A stretch of 64,000 nucleotides of DNA from Microbacterium timonense (GTDB lineage: Bacteria > Actinomycetota > Actinomycetes > Actinomycetales > Microbacteriaceae). The notes under the pieces were generated by a model that saw only the letters and a list, made by a program, of their open reading frames with translations, did not search any database and was not told the DNA's origin. This document shows positions 53,612 to 61,649 of this stretch, one piece after another; position 1 is the first letter of the stretch; each line of letters starts with the position of its first letter. The translations under genes were made by a program, and so were the position numbers. The stretch is taken from positions 496,001-560,000 of the forward strand of contig NZ_OLMV01000001.1 of NCBI RefSeq assembly GCF_900292075.1, given 5' to 3'.

Positions 53612-54484
53612 GTGTCCTCCCGTCCACCCCGGCCGCGCGTGCTCTCGCGCCTGGAATGGCGTGAGCACGAGACGGCGCACGACGAGAGGGCCCGGGCGTT
53701 GACGAGGCCCCACCGCGAGCGGGCGGCGCGCGGCCAGTCGCATCCCGTCGAGGACTTCCTCTTCACGTACTACTCCTACAAGCCGTCACTGCTGCACCGG
53801 TGGCATCCCGGCGAGGGCGTCGACCTGGCCGAAGCCGTCACCGGCCCACGTGCGGCGTGGCGCTGGTACCGGGCCGGCGCCGAGCCGCGGAGCCTCGCGG
53901 TCGACGGCGCGGCGTACCGCGCGGAGCGAGCGGCGCTCCTGGCGAACGTCGGGACGATCCTGCGTGCCACCGCCGACAGAGCCCCGGGATTCGGTTGCTT
54001 CGGGCTGCACGAATGGGCGATGGTGTACCGGCAGCGTGAGCACCGGCACCCGGTACCGCTGCGACTCGGGCGATCGGGGACCGACGCGGTCGTCGAGGCG
54101 CATGACCTGCGCTGCACGCATTTCGACGCGTTCCGCTTCTTCACGCCGGAGGCGGCGCCGCGCAACCGCGACGCCCCCACACGGGAGCGTCAACCCGAGC
54201 TCGAGCAGCCGGGTTGCCTGCACGCGGGGATGGACCTCTACAAGTGGGCGGTCAAGCTCGGTCCCCTCGTGCCCGGCGATCTCCTGCTCGACGCGTTCGA
54301 GCTCGCCCGCGACATCCGCGTGCTCGACATGCGGGCCTCGCCCTACGATCTGACCGACTGGGGTTACGAGGCGGTGGCCATCGAGACCGCTGAGGGGAAG
54401 GCGGCGTACGTGCGGGAGCAGCGTGCGTTCGCCGAGCGCGGGCAGTCGATCCGCGCGCGGCTGAGCGACATCACGGCCGGCTGA
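53612..54484 (+). CDS. Putative 3-methyladenine DNA glycosylase (actinobacterial family)
   Basis: The 290-residue protein belongs to an actinobacterial family commonly annotated as 3-methyladenine DNA glycosylase; features are HPVEDFLFTYYSYKPSLLHR, FGCFGLHEWAMVYR and DLRCTHFDAFRFFTP. I cannot see a classical helix-hairpin-helix motif, so the function rests on the family name and on its place after SRAP and near aidB. No signal peptide. GTG 53612 is set by the leaderless box. Its stop is one base from the stop of the convergent GH3 gene. Confidence 0.65.
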   Translation: MSSRPPRPRVLSRLEWREHETAHDERARALTRPHRERAARGQSHPVEDFLFTYYSYKPSLLHRWHPGEGVDLAEAVTGPRAAWRWYRAGAEPRSLAVDGAAYRAERAALLANVGTILRATADRAPGFGCFGLHEWAMVYRQREHRHPVPLRLGRSGTDAVVEAHDLRCTHFDAFRFFTPEAAPRNRDAPTRERQPELEQPGCLHAGMDLYKWAVKLGPLVPGDLLLDAFELARDIRVLDMRASPYDLTDWGYEAVAIETAEGKAAYVREQRAFAERGQSIRARLSDITAG

Positions 54485-54485
54485 A

Positions 54486-55691
54486 TCAGTCTCGGGGCGT
54501 GCACGTCGTGCAGGGCAGATCACCCGTCCCGGCCGCCGCGATCGCCAGCCGCAGCTCCATCACGCGCGTCGCAGCCTCGTCGAGCCGATCCAACGGGACG
54601 GCGCCGGACTGGACGGCCGCGACGATCCCGTCCACGATGCGCGGCGCGGTCTCGGGCGTGGAGTAGACGACGGTCAGCACCATGTCGTTCCCGGCAGCGA
54701 GTGCTGCAACGGCGTTGGCGACCGGATCGGCGTACTCCGGCACCCCCGACGCCTCGAGCATGCCGAGGTCGTCGGTGATCGCGACGCCTGTGAATCCCAG
54801 TTCCTCCCGCGCGATTCGGTGCCACGTCGGCGAGAGGCTCGCGGGAGCCGTGTCCACCGCGGTGTACGCCAGATGCCCGAACATCAGAAGCGGCGCACCG
54901 GCCTCGATGCCGGCGCGGAACGGCACCGCGTCGGCCGTGCGCCATTGATCGAGGGTGGTGGCGGTGGCAGGGATCGTGGAGTGCGAGTCGCCGGGAGCGG
55001 CGCCGTGACCGGGAAAGTGCTTGAGGGTGGACAGGGCCTTTCCCTGCTCACCGTGCACGGCGGCCGCCACACGTGCCGCGGCGGCGTCGGGGGTGGTCCC
55101 GAGGATGCGGCGGCGCAGGAACGACTGCGGATCCGCAGTGACATCGGCGACGATGCCGAAGTTGACCCCGATCCCCGCCTGGCGCACCAGCGCGGCGCGC
55201 GCGGCGTAGGCCGCTTCGGTGGCCGCCGGGTCGGCATCCTGCAGCTCGTACGGCGCGGGAAGATCGTCCCACGGCAGCCGTGAGACATCCCCGCCCTCCT
55301 GGTCGATCGCGATCAGCGGCGGACGCGAAGGGTCCACGGTCAGTGCCGCGGTGATCGCGCGAAGCGCCGGCTCGTCGGCGGGCATGTTGGCGCCCATGAG
55401 CAGGAACCCGCCGAGCGCGTCGTTCTGCATGTACGACCGCAGCGCTGCGGTGTCGGTGGTCGGGATGTGCCCCATCACGACGCTCGCCGCCTTCTCGCGC
55501 AGTGACATCGCCGCCACCGCCGACGCTGCCGGAGTGGCCGGGGTGGGAGTGGGGGTGGGTGTCGAGGAGGACGCCGGCGATGCGGAAGCCGACACCACCG
55601 GCTTCGGGACGGCGGTCGGCGCACAGGACGCGCACACGATCGCCACTGCCGCCAAGGCGGCCAGCGCACCGGATCGTCCGAGGGCCTTCAC
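54486..55691 (-). CDS. GH3 family beta-N-acetylhexosaminidase-like lipoprotein
   Basis: The 401-residue protein has a lipoprotein signal with lipidation site Cys23 (VCASC), a Ser/Thr/Pro linker (about 33-55) and a GH3 barrel with IAIDQEGGDVSRLP, KHFPGHGAAPGDSH (about 224-237) and the nucleophile region ITDDLGM (about 305-311). It is NagZ-like but exported, so it probably trims N-acetylglucosamine from wall muropeptides outside the cell; the imported sugar could then use the NagE-like permease, which is inference. GTG 55691 follows TAGGCT by six bases. Confidence 0.9.
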   Translation of the reverse strand: MKALGRSGALAALAAVAIVCASCAPTAVPKPVVSASASPASSSTPTPTPTPATPAASAVAAMSLREKAASVVMGHIPTTDTAALRSYMQNDALGGFLLMGANMPADEPALRAITAALTVDPSRPPLIAIDQEGGDVSRLPWDDLPAPYELQDADPAATEAAYAARAALVRQAGIGVNFGIVADVTADPQSFLRRRILGTTPDAAAARVAAAVHGEQGKALSTLKHFPGHGAAPGDSHSTIPATATTLDQWRTADAVPFRAGIEAGAPLLMFGHLAYTAVDTAPASLSPTWHRIAREELGFTGVAITDDLGMLEASGVPEYADPVANAVAALAAGNDMVLTVVYSTPETAPRIVDGIVAAVQSGAVPLDRLDEAATRVMELRLAIAAAGTGDLPCTTCTPRD

Positions 55692-55697
55692 CCCGCA

Positions 55698-55703
55698 AGC
55701 CTA
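55698..55703 (-). promoter_or_regulatory. Leaderless -10 box of the GH3 gene
   Basis: TAGGCT on the minus strand, six bases, then GTG 55691. Confidence 0.65.
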
Positions 55704-55718
55704 AGCGCGGTGAACGGT

Positions 55719-57401
55719 TCAGTGGCGGGTGACGATGGATGCCGCGTCGGTTCCCGTGGGGAGCACCCCGTACTGCGCCCCGCGGTCATCGCCCAGACGT
55801 GCGGCGATGAAGGTCTCGGCGTCCACAGACGGCGCATGCCGCAGCATGAGCGAGGCTTGAAGCGCCAGTGCGAGATCCTCGGTGAGCCGGCGAGCCTGAG
55901 GAGCCGCGTGGGCGGGTTCGCCCTCGCTCAGCCGCTGCAGCAACGCCAGCGTGCGCGCCACATGCCGATCGAGGATCGCGGAGGCGCCGGCCGTGGCACG
56001 CAGCTCGTCCGCGAATGCCTCACCGGACTCACGATCGCGCGTGAGCGCCCGCAGCACGTCGAGCGCGATGACGTTCCCGGATCCCTCCCAGATCGCCATG
56101 ACCGGCTGCTCGCGGTAGCGTCGCGCCAGAGGGAAGGACTCGGTGTAGCCGTTCCCGCCGAGGCACTCCAGCGCCTCGTACGCGTGGTGCGGTCCGCGCT
56201 TGCACACCCAGTACTTCGACACGGGCGTCGCCAGGCGCCTCAGGGCGACGTCGCGATCGGAGGCCTCCGCCTCGAACAGCTGCGCCAGGCGCAGGCCGGT
56301 GAGCATCGCGGCCTCATATTCGAGCGCGAGGTCGGCAAGCACCGCGGTCATCGCGGGCTGATCGACGAGCGGCGCTCCGAACGCCTCCCGCCCGCGGGCA
56401 TGCCAGATCGCCTCGGCGACGGATTGCCGCATGCCGGCGGCCGTGCCGAGCACGCAATCCAGCCGAGTGCGCTGGACCATCTCGATGATCGTGCGCACTC
56501 CCCTGCCCGCCTCACCGACCAGCAGACCCACCGTGCCGTCGAACTCCACCTCTGCGGAGGCGTTGGAGCGGTTTCCGAGCTTGTCTTTGAGACGCTGGAT
56601 GCGGAACACGTTGCGCGTCTCATGCGGCAGCACACGAGGGACGAACAAGCACGAGAGCCCTTCGTCGCTCCCCGATCGCCGCGTGTGCGCGAGCACGAGG
56701 AACGCGTCGGACATGGGCGCCGAACAGAACCATTTGTGGCCCGTGATCTGGTACGCGTGCCCGCCCATCGACTCCCCGACGGTGGTCCCCGCGCGCACGT
56801 CCGATCCGCCCTGCTTCTCGGTCATCGCCATACCGATGAGTGCGCTGGTCTTGCCGCCCGGCACGAGCAGACGCGGGTCGTATCCTCGGGAGTACATCCG
56901 AGGCAGCCAGTCATCTGCGATCCACGGTGACCCCGCGATCGAGGCGACCGCGGCATGCGTCATCGACACCGGGCATGCGTGCCCCGGTTCGACCTGCGCG
57001 AACAGCATGAACATCGCCGCGCGCGCGACGTGCGCTCCGGGTCGCGGGTCGGCCCACGCCGACGTGTGCGCGCCGCGGGCGATCGCCTCGCCGATGACGC
57101 GATGGTACGACGGGTCGTACTCGACTTCATCCAACCGGAAGCCCCACCGGTCATGCGTCATCGCCGTGGGCGTGTGCACGTTCGCCAGGTGCGCGTCCCG
57201 CTGGAAGGCGGCCGTCCCGACGACCTGCCCCGCATTCCGCAGGCATTCCTCGGCCCATGCTGCGCCGAACGAGCGCACGGCGGCCGTCAGCGGCGCATTG
57301 GAGGTGTACTCGTCCACGTCGACGCGCCAAGGAGGCTGATTCTCGACGGTGTGCGTCGCGGCCCCGATGGGCCGCTCACCGCGCGCGTAAGGCGAGCTCA
57401 C
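55719..57401 (-). CDS. aidB: AidB-like acyl-CoA dehydrogenase family protein
   Basis: The 560-residue protein has the acyl-CoA dehydrogenase fold with AidB hallmarks: MTEKQGGSDVRAGTT, GHKWFCSAPMSDAFLVLA, RLKDKLGNRSNASAEVEF and WEGSGNVIALDVLRAL. E. coli AidB is an FAD protein of the adaptive response to alkylation that binds DNA. The match in length and motifs makes AidB more likely than isovaleryl-CoA dehydrogenase. GTG 57401 is set by TACGGT six bases upstream; the frame continues nine codons further without support. A glycosylase-like gene and SRAP lie nearby. Confidence 0.88.
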   Translation of the reverse strand: MSSPYARGERPIGAATHTVENQPPWRVDVDEYTSNAPLTAAVRSFGAAWAEECLRNAGQVVGTAAFQRDAHLANVHTPTAMTHDRWGFRLDEVEYDPSYHRVIGEAIARGAHTSAWADPRPGAHVARAAMFMLFAQVEPGHACPVSMTHAAVASIAGSPWIADDWLPRMYSRGYDPRLLVPGGKTSALIGMAMTEKQGGSDVRAGTTVGESMGGHAYQITGHKWFCSAPMSDAFLVLAHTRRSGSDEGLSCLFVPRVLPHETRNVFRIQRLKDKLGNRSNASAEVEFDGTVGLLVGEAGRGVRTIIEMVQRTRLDCVLGTAAGMRQSVAEAIWHARGREAFGAPLVDQPAMTAVLADLALEYEAAMLTGLRLAQLFEAEASDRDVALRRLATPVSKYWVCKRGPHHAYEALECLGGNGYTESFPLARRYREQPVMAIWEGSGNVIALDVLRALTRDRESGEAFADELRATAGASAILDRHVARTLALLQRLSEGEPAHAAPQARRLTEDLALALQASLMLRHAPSVDAETFIAARLGDDRGAQYGVLPTGTDAASIVTRH

Positions 57402-57407
57402 GAACTC

Positions 57408-57413
57408 ACCGTA
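57408..57413 (-). promoter_or_regulatory. Leaderless -10 box of aidB
   Basis: TACGGT on the minus strand, six bases, then GTG 57401. Confidence 0.55.
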
Positions 57414-57437
57414 GCGCGCGACCGGCATCCGCCGCGG

Positions 57438-58574
57438 TCAGCCCGACACCGTCAGTTCGACGCGCAGCAGCATGTCGTCATCGGCTCCCGGGGACCCGCG
57501 TCCGTCGGTGTTGCTCGTGAGCACCCACAGCGAGCCGTCGCCCGGCGCGACGACGTCGCGCAGCCGGCCGTACGCATCCAGCGCCGCCACGGGGTCGTGC
57601 GCGAGCGCTCCGGCATGCGTGTCGACCTGCCACAGGCGCTCACCGCGCAGTCCCGCCAGGAACACGGTATCTCCGACAGCGGCGATGCCGCTGGGGCTGG
57701 CGTCGCTGGTGGCCCACACCGCCACCGGATCGATGAACCCGTCGCGCTCGGCGACGCCCTCCACGAGCGGCCAGCCGTAGTCGCCTCCCGGCTGGATGCG
57801 GTTGAGTTCGTCCCACGTGTCCTGCCCGAACTCGCTGGCCCACATCGTCCCGTCCGCGGTCCACGCGATCCCCTGGACGTTGCGGTGTCCGAGCGACCAG
57901 ACCTCGTTGCCCCAGGGGTTTCCCGGAGCGGGCTCGCCGTCGACCGTGATGCGCAGGATCTTCCCTGCCAGAGCATCGGCATCCTGTGCCGCCTCACGCT
58001 GCTGCGCGTCGCCGGTGGTGACATAGAGGAAGCCGTCCGGGCCGAACGCGAGGCGGCCGCCGTCGTGCGTGCTGGCGCGCGGGATACCGTCGATCACGAC
58101 CTCGGGCTGCCCCAGCGACAGCTCGCCGGGGCGCCCGAGTACGGGCATCTTCACCACGCGGTTGTCGGTCTCGGATCCGAAGTAGGCGTACAGCATCGGA
58201 TCGTCGGCGTCGGAAAGGAGCGCGAGGCCGTGCAATCCCGATTCGCCGCCGGAGACCACACCGGGTACGACGCCTGCCGTGCGCAGGTCCCCCGCCGCCG
58301 TAAGCTCGTGCACGGTGCCGTCGTCGCGTGACGATATCAGTGCACCCCCGCCGGGCAGCGGCACGACCGACCACGGGGTGTGAATCCTCGAGGCCAGGCG
58401 CGTGACCTCACCGCCGACCCGCCACCATCCCGCCGTCGCAGACGGGGTGGGCCCGACCGTGGGCGCCTGCGGCGACGGCGTCTCTCGGGCTGTGGAGGCG
58501 GTGCACCCGGATGCCGCGGCGAGCAGCAGTGCGAGGCATCCGATCGCCGTCCATCGGACGGATCGCCCAGTCAT
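57438..58574 (-). CDS. Sugar dehydrogenase (GSDH)-like beta-propeller lipoprotein
   Basis: The 378-residue protein has a lipoprotein signal with Cys24 (AASGC) and a six-bladed propeller of the glucose/sorbosone dehydrogenase family: TPWSVVPLPGGGALISSRDDG, GLHGLALLSD, GRLAFGPDGFLYVTTGD and LGHRNVQGIAW. Such proteins may oxidise sugars with PQQ, but many family members have no proven activity and no PQQ synthesis genes are seen. ATG 58574 overlaps the VOC gene stop by four bases, so the pair is coupled. Confidence 0.9.
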   Translation of the reverse strand: MTGRSVRWTAIGCLALLLAAASGCTASTARETPSPQAPTVGPTPSATAGWWRVGGEVTRLASRIHTPWSVVPLPGGGALISSRDDGTVHELTAAGDLRTAGVVPGVVSGGESGLHGLALLSDADDPMLYAYFGSETDNRVVKMPVLGRPGELSLGQPEVVIDGIPRASTHDGGRLAFGPDGFLYVTTGDAQQREAAQDADALAGKILRITVDGEPAPGNPWGNEVWSLGHRNVQGIAWTADGTMWASEFGQDTWDELNRIQPGGDYGWPLVEGVAERDGFIDPVAVWATSDASPSGIAAVGDTVFLAGLRGERLWQVDTHAGALAHDPVAALDAYGRLRDVVAPGDGSLWVLTSNTDGRGSPGADDDMLLRVELTVSG

Positions 58575-59047
58575 CCGTCCGACACCGCCGCCTCTAGGGT
58601 CGCGATGTCGATCCGTCGCATGCGGAGCATCGCCTGCACAGCCCGATGGGCGATCTCGGGGTCAGGGTGACGGATCAGCTCCACCAGCCGATCGGGGATG
58701 ATCTGCCACGACAGTCCCCAGCGGTCCTTCAGCCACCCGCACGGCTGCTCCTGGCCGCCTTCCGCGGTGAGAGCGTCCCAGTAGCGGTCGACCTCCGCCT
58801 GGTCACGGCATGACACGTAGAGCGAGACAGCCTCGGTGAAGGGGAACTGCGGTCCCGCGTCCATCGCGAAGTAGTCGCGTCCACCGAGCCGGAAGTGCAC
58901 GTGCATGACCTTGCCGCCCATGCCCGGCACCTCGTCCGGGTACCGCCCGATCGTGACGATCTCCGAACCGGGGATGAGGCTGGTGTAGAAGGTCACGGCC
59001 TCCTCCGCGTCGTCGTCGAACCAGAGGAACGGGGTCACGGCGCTCAT
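58571..59047 (-). CDS. VOC (PhnB-like) domain protein
   Basis: The 158-residue protein begins MSAVTPFLWFDDDAEEAVTF and has the two beta-alpha-beta-beta-beta units of the VOC fold with QPCGWLKDRWGLSWQIIP, typical of the PhnB-like group. Such proteins are often metal-binding or bind small ligands; the function is not known. ATG 59047 has GGTGGAGG directly upstream; the longer frame to 59083 lacks a site. It is followed by the coupled propeller gene. Confidence 0.85.
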   Translation of the reverse strand: MSAVTPFLWFDDDAEEAVTFYTSLIPGSEIVTIGRYPDEVPGMGGKVMHVHFRLGGRDYFAMDAGPQFPFTEAVSLYVSCRDQAEVDRYWDALTAEGGQEQPCGWLKDRWGLSWQIIPDRLVELIRHPDPEIAHRAVQAMLRMRRIDIATLEAAVSDG

Positions 59048-59095
59048 GCCTCCACCCTGCTCCGCGAGCCGCTGCCTATGCAATGGCTGGGGCGG

Positions 59096-60193
59096 CTATC
59101 GCTGCGGTGCCGGGAGCTCCACTCTGACGTGCAGGCCTCCGCCGGCTCGCGGGCGGATGGCGATCGTGCCGGCGTGGGTCTCGGCGATGGTCTTCACGAT
59201 GGCGAGCCCGAGCCCGACGCCTGCGTGGTCATCGCCCCGGGCGCGTTCGCTTCCCCGCTGGAACGGCTCCGCCAGCGTCGCCACCAGCTCGGGCGACATC
59301 GGTCCTCCGGTGTTGTCGACCGTGAGCGCGGCCGTGCCGCGCGGGGTCTGTTCGGTGGTGATGAGGACGGCACCACCGGTGGGGAGATTGTGGACGATCG
59401 CGTTGTGCACGAGGTTCGTGACCAGCTGCAGCAGCAGCGTCGGCGATCCCGCCGTGCGCGCGACGCTGCCGGACGTCTGCAGTTCGACGCCGCGCGCCTC
59501 TGCGAGCGGCAGCAGCGTCTCGGTCGCTTCCTCGGCCAGCAGCGACAGATCCACCTCCTCGGCGGTGAACGAGCGCTGCTCGGCGCGGCTGAGCACGAGG
59601 AGGGCCTCCGTGAGGCTGATCGCGCGCGCGTTGACGATGCGCAGCCGCTCGATGAGCGCCCGGGTGTCGTGACCTGGGTCGTTGCGTGCGACGTCCAGCA
59701 TGGTCTGCGTGATGGCGAGCGGCGTGCGCAGTTCATGCGAAGCGTTCGCCGCGAACCGCTGCTGCTCCTCGACCTGCGCCTGGAGTCGCTCGAGCATGGC
59801 GTCGAAGCTGTCGGCGAGCTCGCGGAACTCGTCCTGCCTCCCGGCGAGATCGATCCGGTGCGACAGCGACCCGCTCGCAGCCAGGCGCGTAGCCTCGGTG
59901 ATCCGCTGCAGCGGCGCGAGCATCCGTCCGGCCAGCAGCCACCCGCCGACCAGGCCGAACGCCAGGAGAAAGAGGAGGGCCCAGGCCGCTGCCGGCGTGA
60001 AGGCGCGCTCGAGATCGCCGCGGTTGGGGATGAACGGGCCCGGTCCCGTGATCGCTCCGGTCGGCACGTAACGCAGCAGGAACACCCACACCACGGCCAG
60101 CAGCAGAGCACCGGCGACCATGAGGAACGCGGCGTAGCTCACGGCGAGCTTGACCCGGACGCTGAGTCCCGGCGCTCTAGCCCGGCGGATCAT
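59096..60193 (-). CDS. Sensor histidine kinase
   Basis: The 365-residue kinase has two membrane helices (about 17-41 and 70-90) around a short 30-residue outside loop, a HAMP domain, the phospho-acceptor His153 in ASHELRTPLA and an ATPase domain with NLVHNAIVHN and GVGLGLAIVK. ATG 60193 (MIRRARAPG) is favoured by GAGGCCAGG upstream and overlaps the response-regulator gene by 17 bases; ATG 60220 has no such site. It pairs with that regulator and probably senses the envelope, as the divergent gene is a wall carboxypeptidase. Confidence 0.92.
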   Translation of the reverse strand: MIRRARAPGLSVRVKLAVSYAAFLMVAGALLLAVVWVFLLRYVPTGAITGPGPFIPNRGDLERAFTPAAAWALLFLLAFGLVGGWLLAGRMLAPLQRITEATRLAASGSLSHRIDLAGRQDEFRELADSFDAMLERLQAQVEEQQRFAANASHELRTPLAITQTMLDVARNDPGHDTRALIERLRIVNARAISLTEALLVLSRAEQRSFTAEEVDLSLLAEEATETLLPLAEARGVELQTSGSVARTAGSPTLLLQLVTNLVHNAIVHNLPTGGAVLITTEQTPRGTAALTVDNTGGPMSPELVATLAEPFQRGSERARGDDHAGVGLGLAIVKTIAETHAGTIAIRPRAGGGLHVRVELPAPQR

Positions 60194-60872
60194 CCTGGCC
60201 TCGTTCCTCGGGGGCGGCATCGATGCGATAGCCGACGCCCGGCACCGTCGCGATCACCCACGGCTCGCCCAGCCGTTTGCGCAGCGCCGACACGGTGATG
60301 CGCACGGCATTGGTGAAGGGGTCGGCGTTCTCGTCCCACGCGCGCTCCAGCAGCTCCTCGGCGCTCACCACACCCCCTTCCGCGGCCACGAGCACCTCGA
60401 GCACCGCGAACTGCTTGCGGGTCAGCGCCACGTAGCGGCCGTCCCGGTAGACCTCCCGCCGGAACGGGTCCACGCGCAGCCCGGCGAGTTCGCGGACGGG
60501 CGGCCTGCGATGTGCGCGTCGCCGATCGAGCGCGCGCAGCCGCAGCACCAGCTCTCGCAGTTCGAACGGTTTCGTGAGGTAGTCGTCGGCACCGAGCTCG
60601 AAGCCCGTCGCCTTGTCGTCGATGCGATCCGCGGCGGTGAGCATGAGGATCGGGATGCCGCTTCCCGAGGCGACGATGCTCGCCGCCACCTCGTCTCCGG
60701 ACGGACCGGGGATGTCGCGGTCGAGCACGGCGATGTCGTACGCATTGAGATCCAGCAACTCGAGCGCCGTATCGCCGTCGCCCGCCAGATCGGCGGAGAT
60801 GGCCTCCAGGCGCAACCCGTCGCGGATCGCCTCGGCGAGGAACGGCTCGTCCTCGACAACCAGCACACGCAT
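60177..60872 (-). CDS. OmpR-family response regulator
   Basis: The 231-residue protein has a receiver domain with Asp8/Asp9-type acidic pocket (VVEDEP), phospho-acceptor Asp51 (VLDRDIPG) and Lys101 (TKPF), and a winged-helix DNA-binding domain with RVTISALRKRL-like residues near the end. It is the partner of the overlapping kinase gene. ATG 60872 follows TAGCAT by six bases; GAGGA also lies in that gap and could act as a binding site. The likely target is the divergent vanY-type gene and its own operon. Confidence 0.94.
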   Translation of the reverse strand: MRVLVVEDEPFLAEAIRDGLRLEAISADLAGDGDTALELLDLNAYDIAVLDRDIPGPSGDEVAASIVASGSGIPILMLTAADRIDDKATGFELGADDYLTKPFELRELVLRLRALDRRRAHRRPPVRELAGLRVDPFRREVYRDGRYVALTRKQFAVLEVLVAAEGGVVSAEELLERAWDENADPFTNAVRITVSALRKRLGEPWVIATVPGVGYRIDAAPEERGQDDPPG

Positions 60873-60878
60873 TCCTCG

Positions 60879-60884
60879 ATGCTA
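60879..60884 (-). promoter_or_regulatory. -10 box of the two-component system
   Basis: TAGCAT on the minus strand, six bases, then ATG 60872. Confidence 0.5.
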
Positions 60885-60921
60885 CGAGGCGGCGCATATC
60901 GTCGCTGTATCGCCGGCGCCA

Positions 60922-60927
60922 TACGCT
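60922..60927 (+). promoter_or_regulatory. Possible -10 box of the VanY-type gene
   Basis: TACGCT, 31 bases before ATG 60959, in the 86-bp gap shared with the divergent two-component system. No clear -35 is seen; the promoter may need an activator. Confidence 0.3.
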
Positions 60928-60958
60928 CCGGCAACACGGGCGCGCGTGAAGTGGTGGC

Positions 60959-61606
60959 ATGACTCGGTCAGCTTCCTCCCGTCGCCCGCACGCGCTGTGG
61001 GGCGTGATCCTCGCGGTCGTCGTCCTCTGCGTCGCGGTCTCGGGATTCGCACTGTCCCGCTCCGGCTCCGCGGGGGCTTCACCGCCTGATGTCGCTCCAC
61101 CGGCTCCGCTCGACGCGTCCGGCCCCAGCGACGGAACGGACCACGGCGCCATCACCGAGGCGGACGGCATCCTTCCCGATGACGCCACGGTGTTCGAAGA
61201 CGGGTATCCCGGGATCACCCGCTTGTCCCCCGACCTCCTGACCGCCCTGCGGGCGGCGGCACAGGACGCGTCGCAGGACGGCGTGGTGATCCACGTCAAC
61301 AGCGGCTGGCGCTCGGCGGAGTACCAGGAGCAGCTGCTGCGGGACGCGCGGTCGCAGTACGGCTCGGCCGCCGAGGCCGCGCGGTGGGTCGCGACCCCGG
61401 CGACGTCTGCGCACGTCGCCGGGGACGCTGTCGACATCGGCTCGTACGATGCGGTCGACTGGATGTCGCGCCATGGCTCGGTCTACGGGCTGTGTCAGGT
61501 GTACGACAACGAGGCCTGGCACTTCGAGCTCCGCCCGGCGGCAGTCGCCGGCGGCTGTCCGCGCCCGTACACCGACCCGACACAGGACCCGCGGATGCAG
61601 GGGTGA
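60959..61606 (+). CDS. vanY: VanY-type D-alanyl-D-alanine carboxypeptidase (M15)
   Basis: The 215-residue protein has one N-terminal membrane helix or signal (about 12-33) and an extracytoplasmic M15 peptidase domain. The zinc ligands His152 and Asp159 lie in TSAHVAGDAVDIG, His188 and catalytic Glu185 in EAWHFEL, and NSGWRSAEYQEQLL precedes them. It removes the terminal D-Ala from wall peptides, which lowers vancomycin targets in VanY systems; resistance is not implied without vanHAX, which are absent here. ATG 60959 follows GAAGTGGTGG. The divergent two-component pair resembles VanRS in layout. Confidence 0.9.
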   Translation: MTRSASSRRPHALWGVILAVVVLCVAVSGFALSRSGSAGASPPDVAPPAPLDASGPSDGTDHGAITEADGILPDDATVFEDGYPGITRLSPDLLTALRAAAQDASQDGVVIHVNSGWRSAEYQEQLLRDARSQYGSAAEAARWVATPATSAHVAGDAVDIGSYDAVDWMSRHGSVYGLCQVYDNEAWHFELRPAAVAGGCPRPYTDPTQDPRMQG

Positions 61607-61649
61607 TGGGGGCGGACAGCGGCGAGGCCGGGTGCATGCAGACCGGGGG

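Noticed and set aside
60959..61606. Vancomycin resistance cluster
   Set aside because: Only a VanY-type enzyme and a two-component system are present; the vanHAX ligase genes that define resistance are absent.
60959..61606. Glycine-rich or selenocysteine readings and programmed frameshifts across the window
   Set aside because: All genes read through in one frame with expected lengths; the glutathione peroxidase has a plain cysteine codon.
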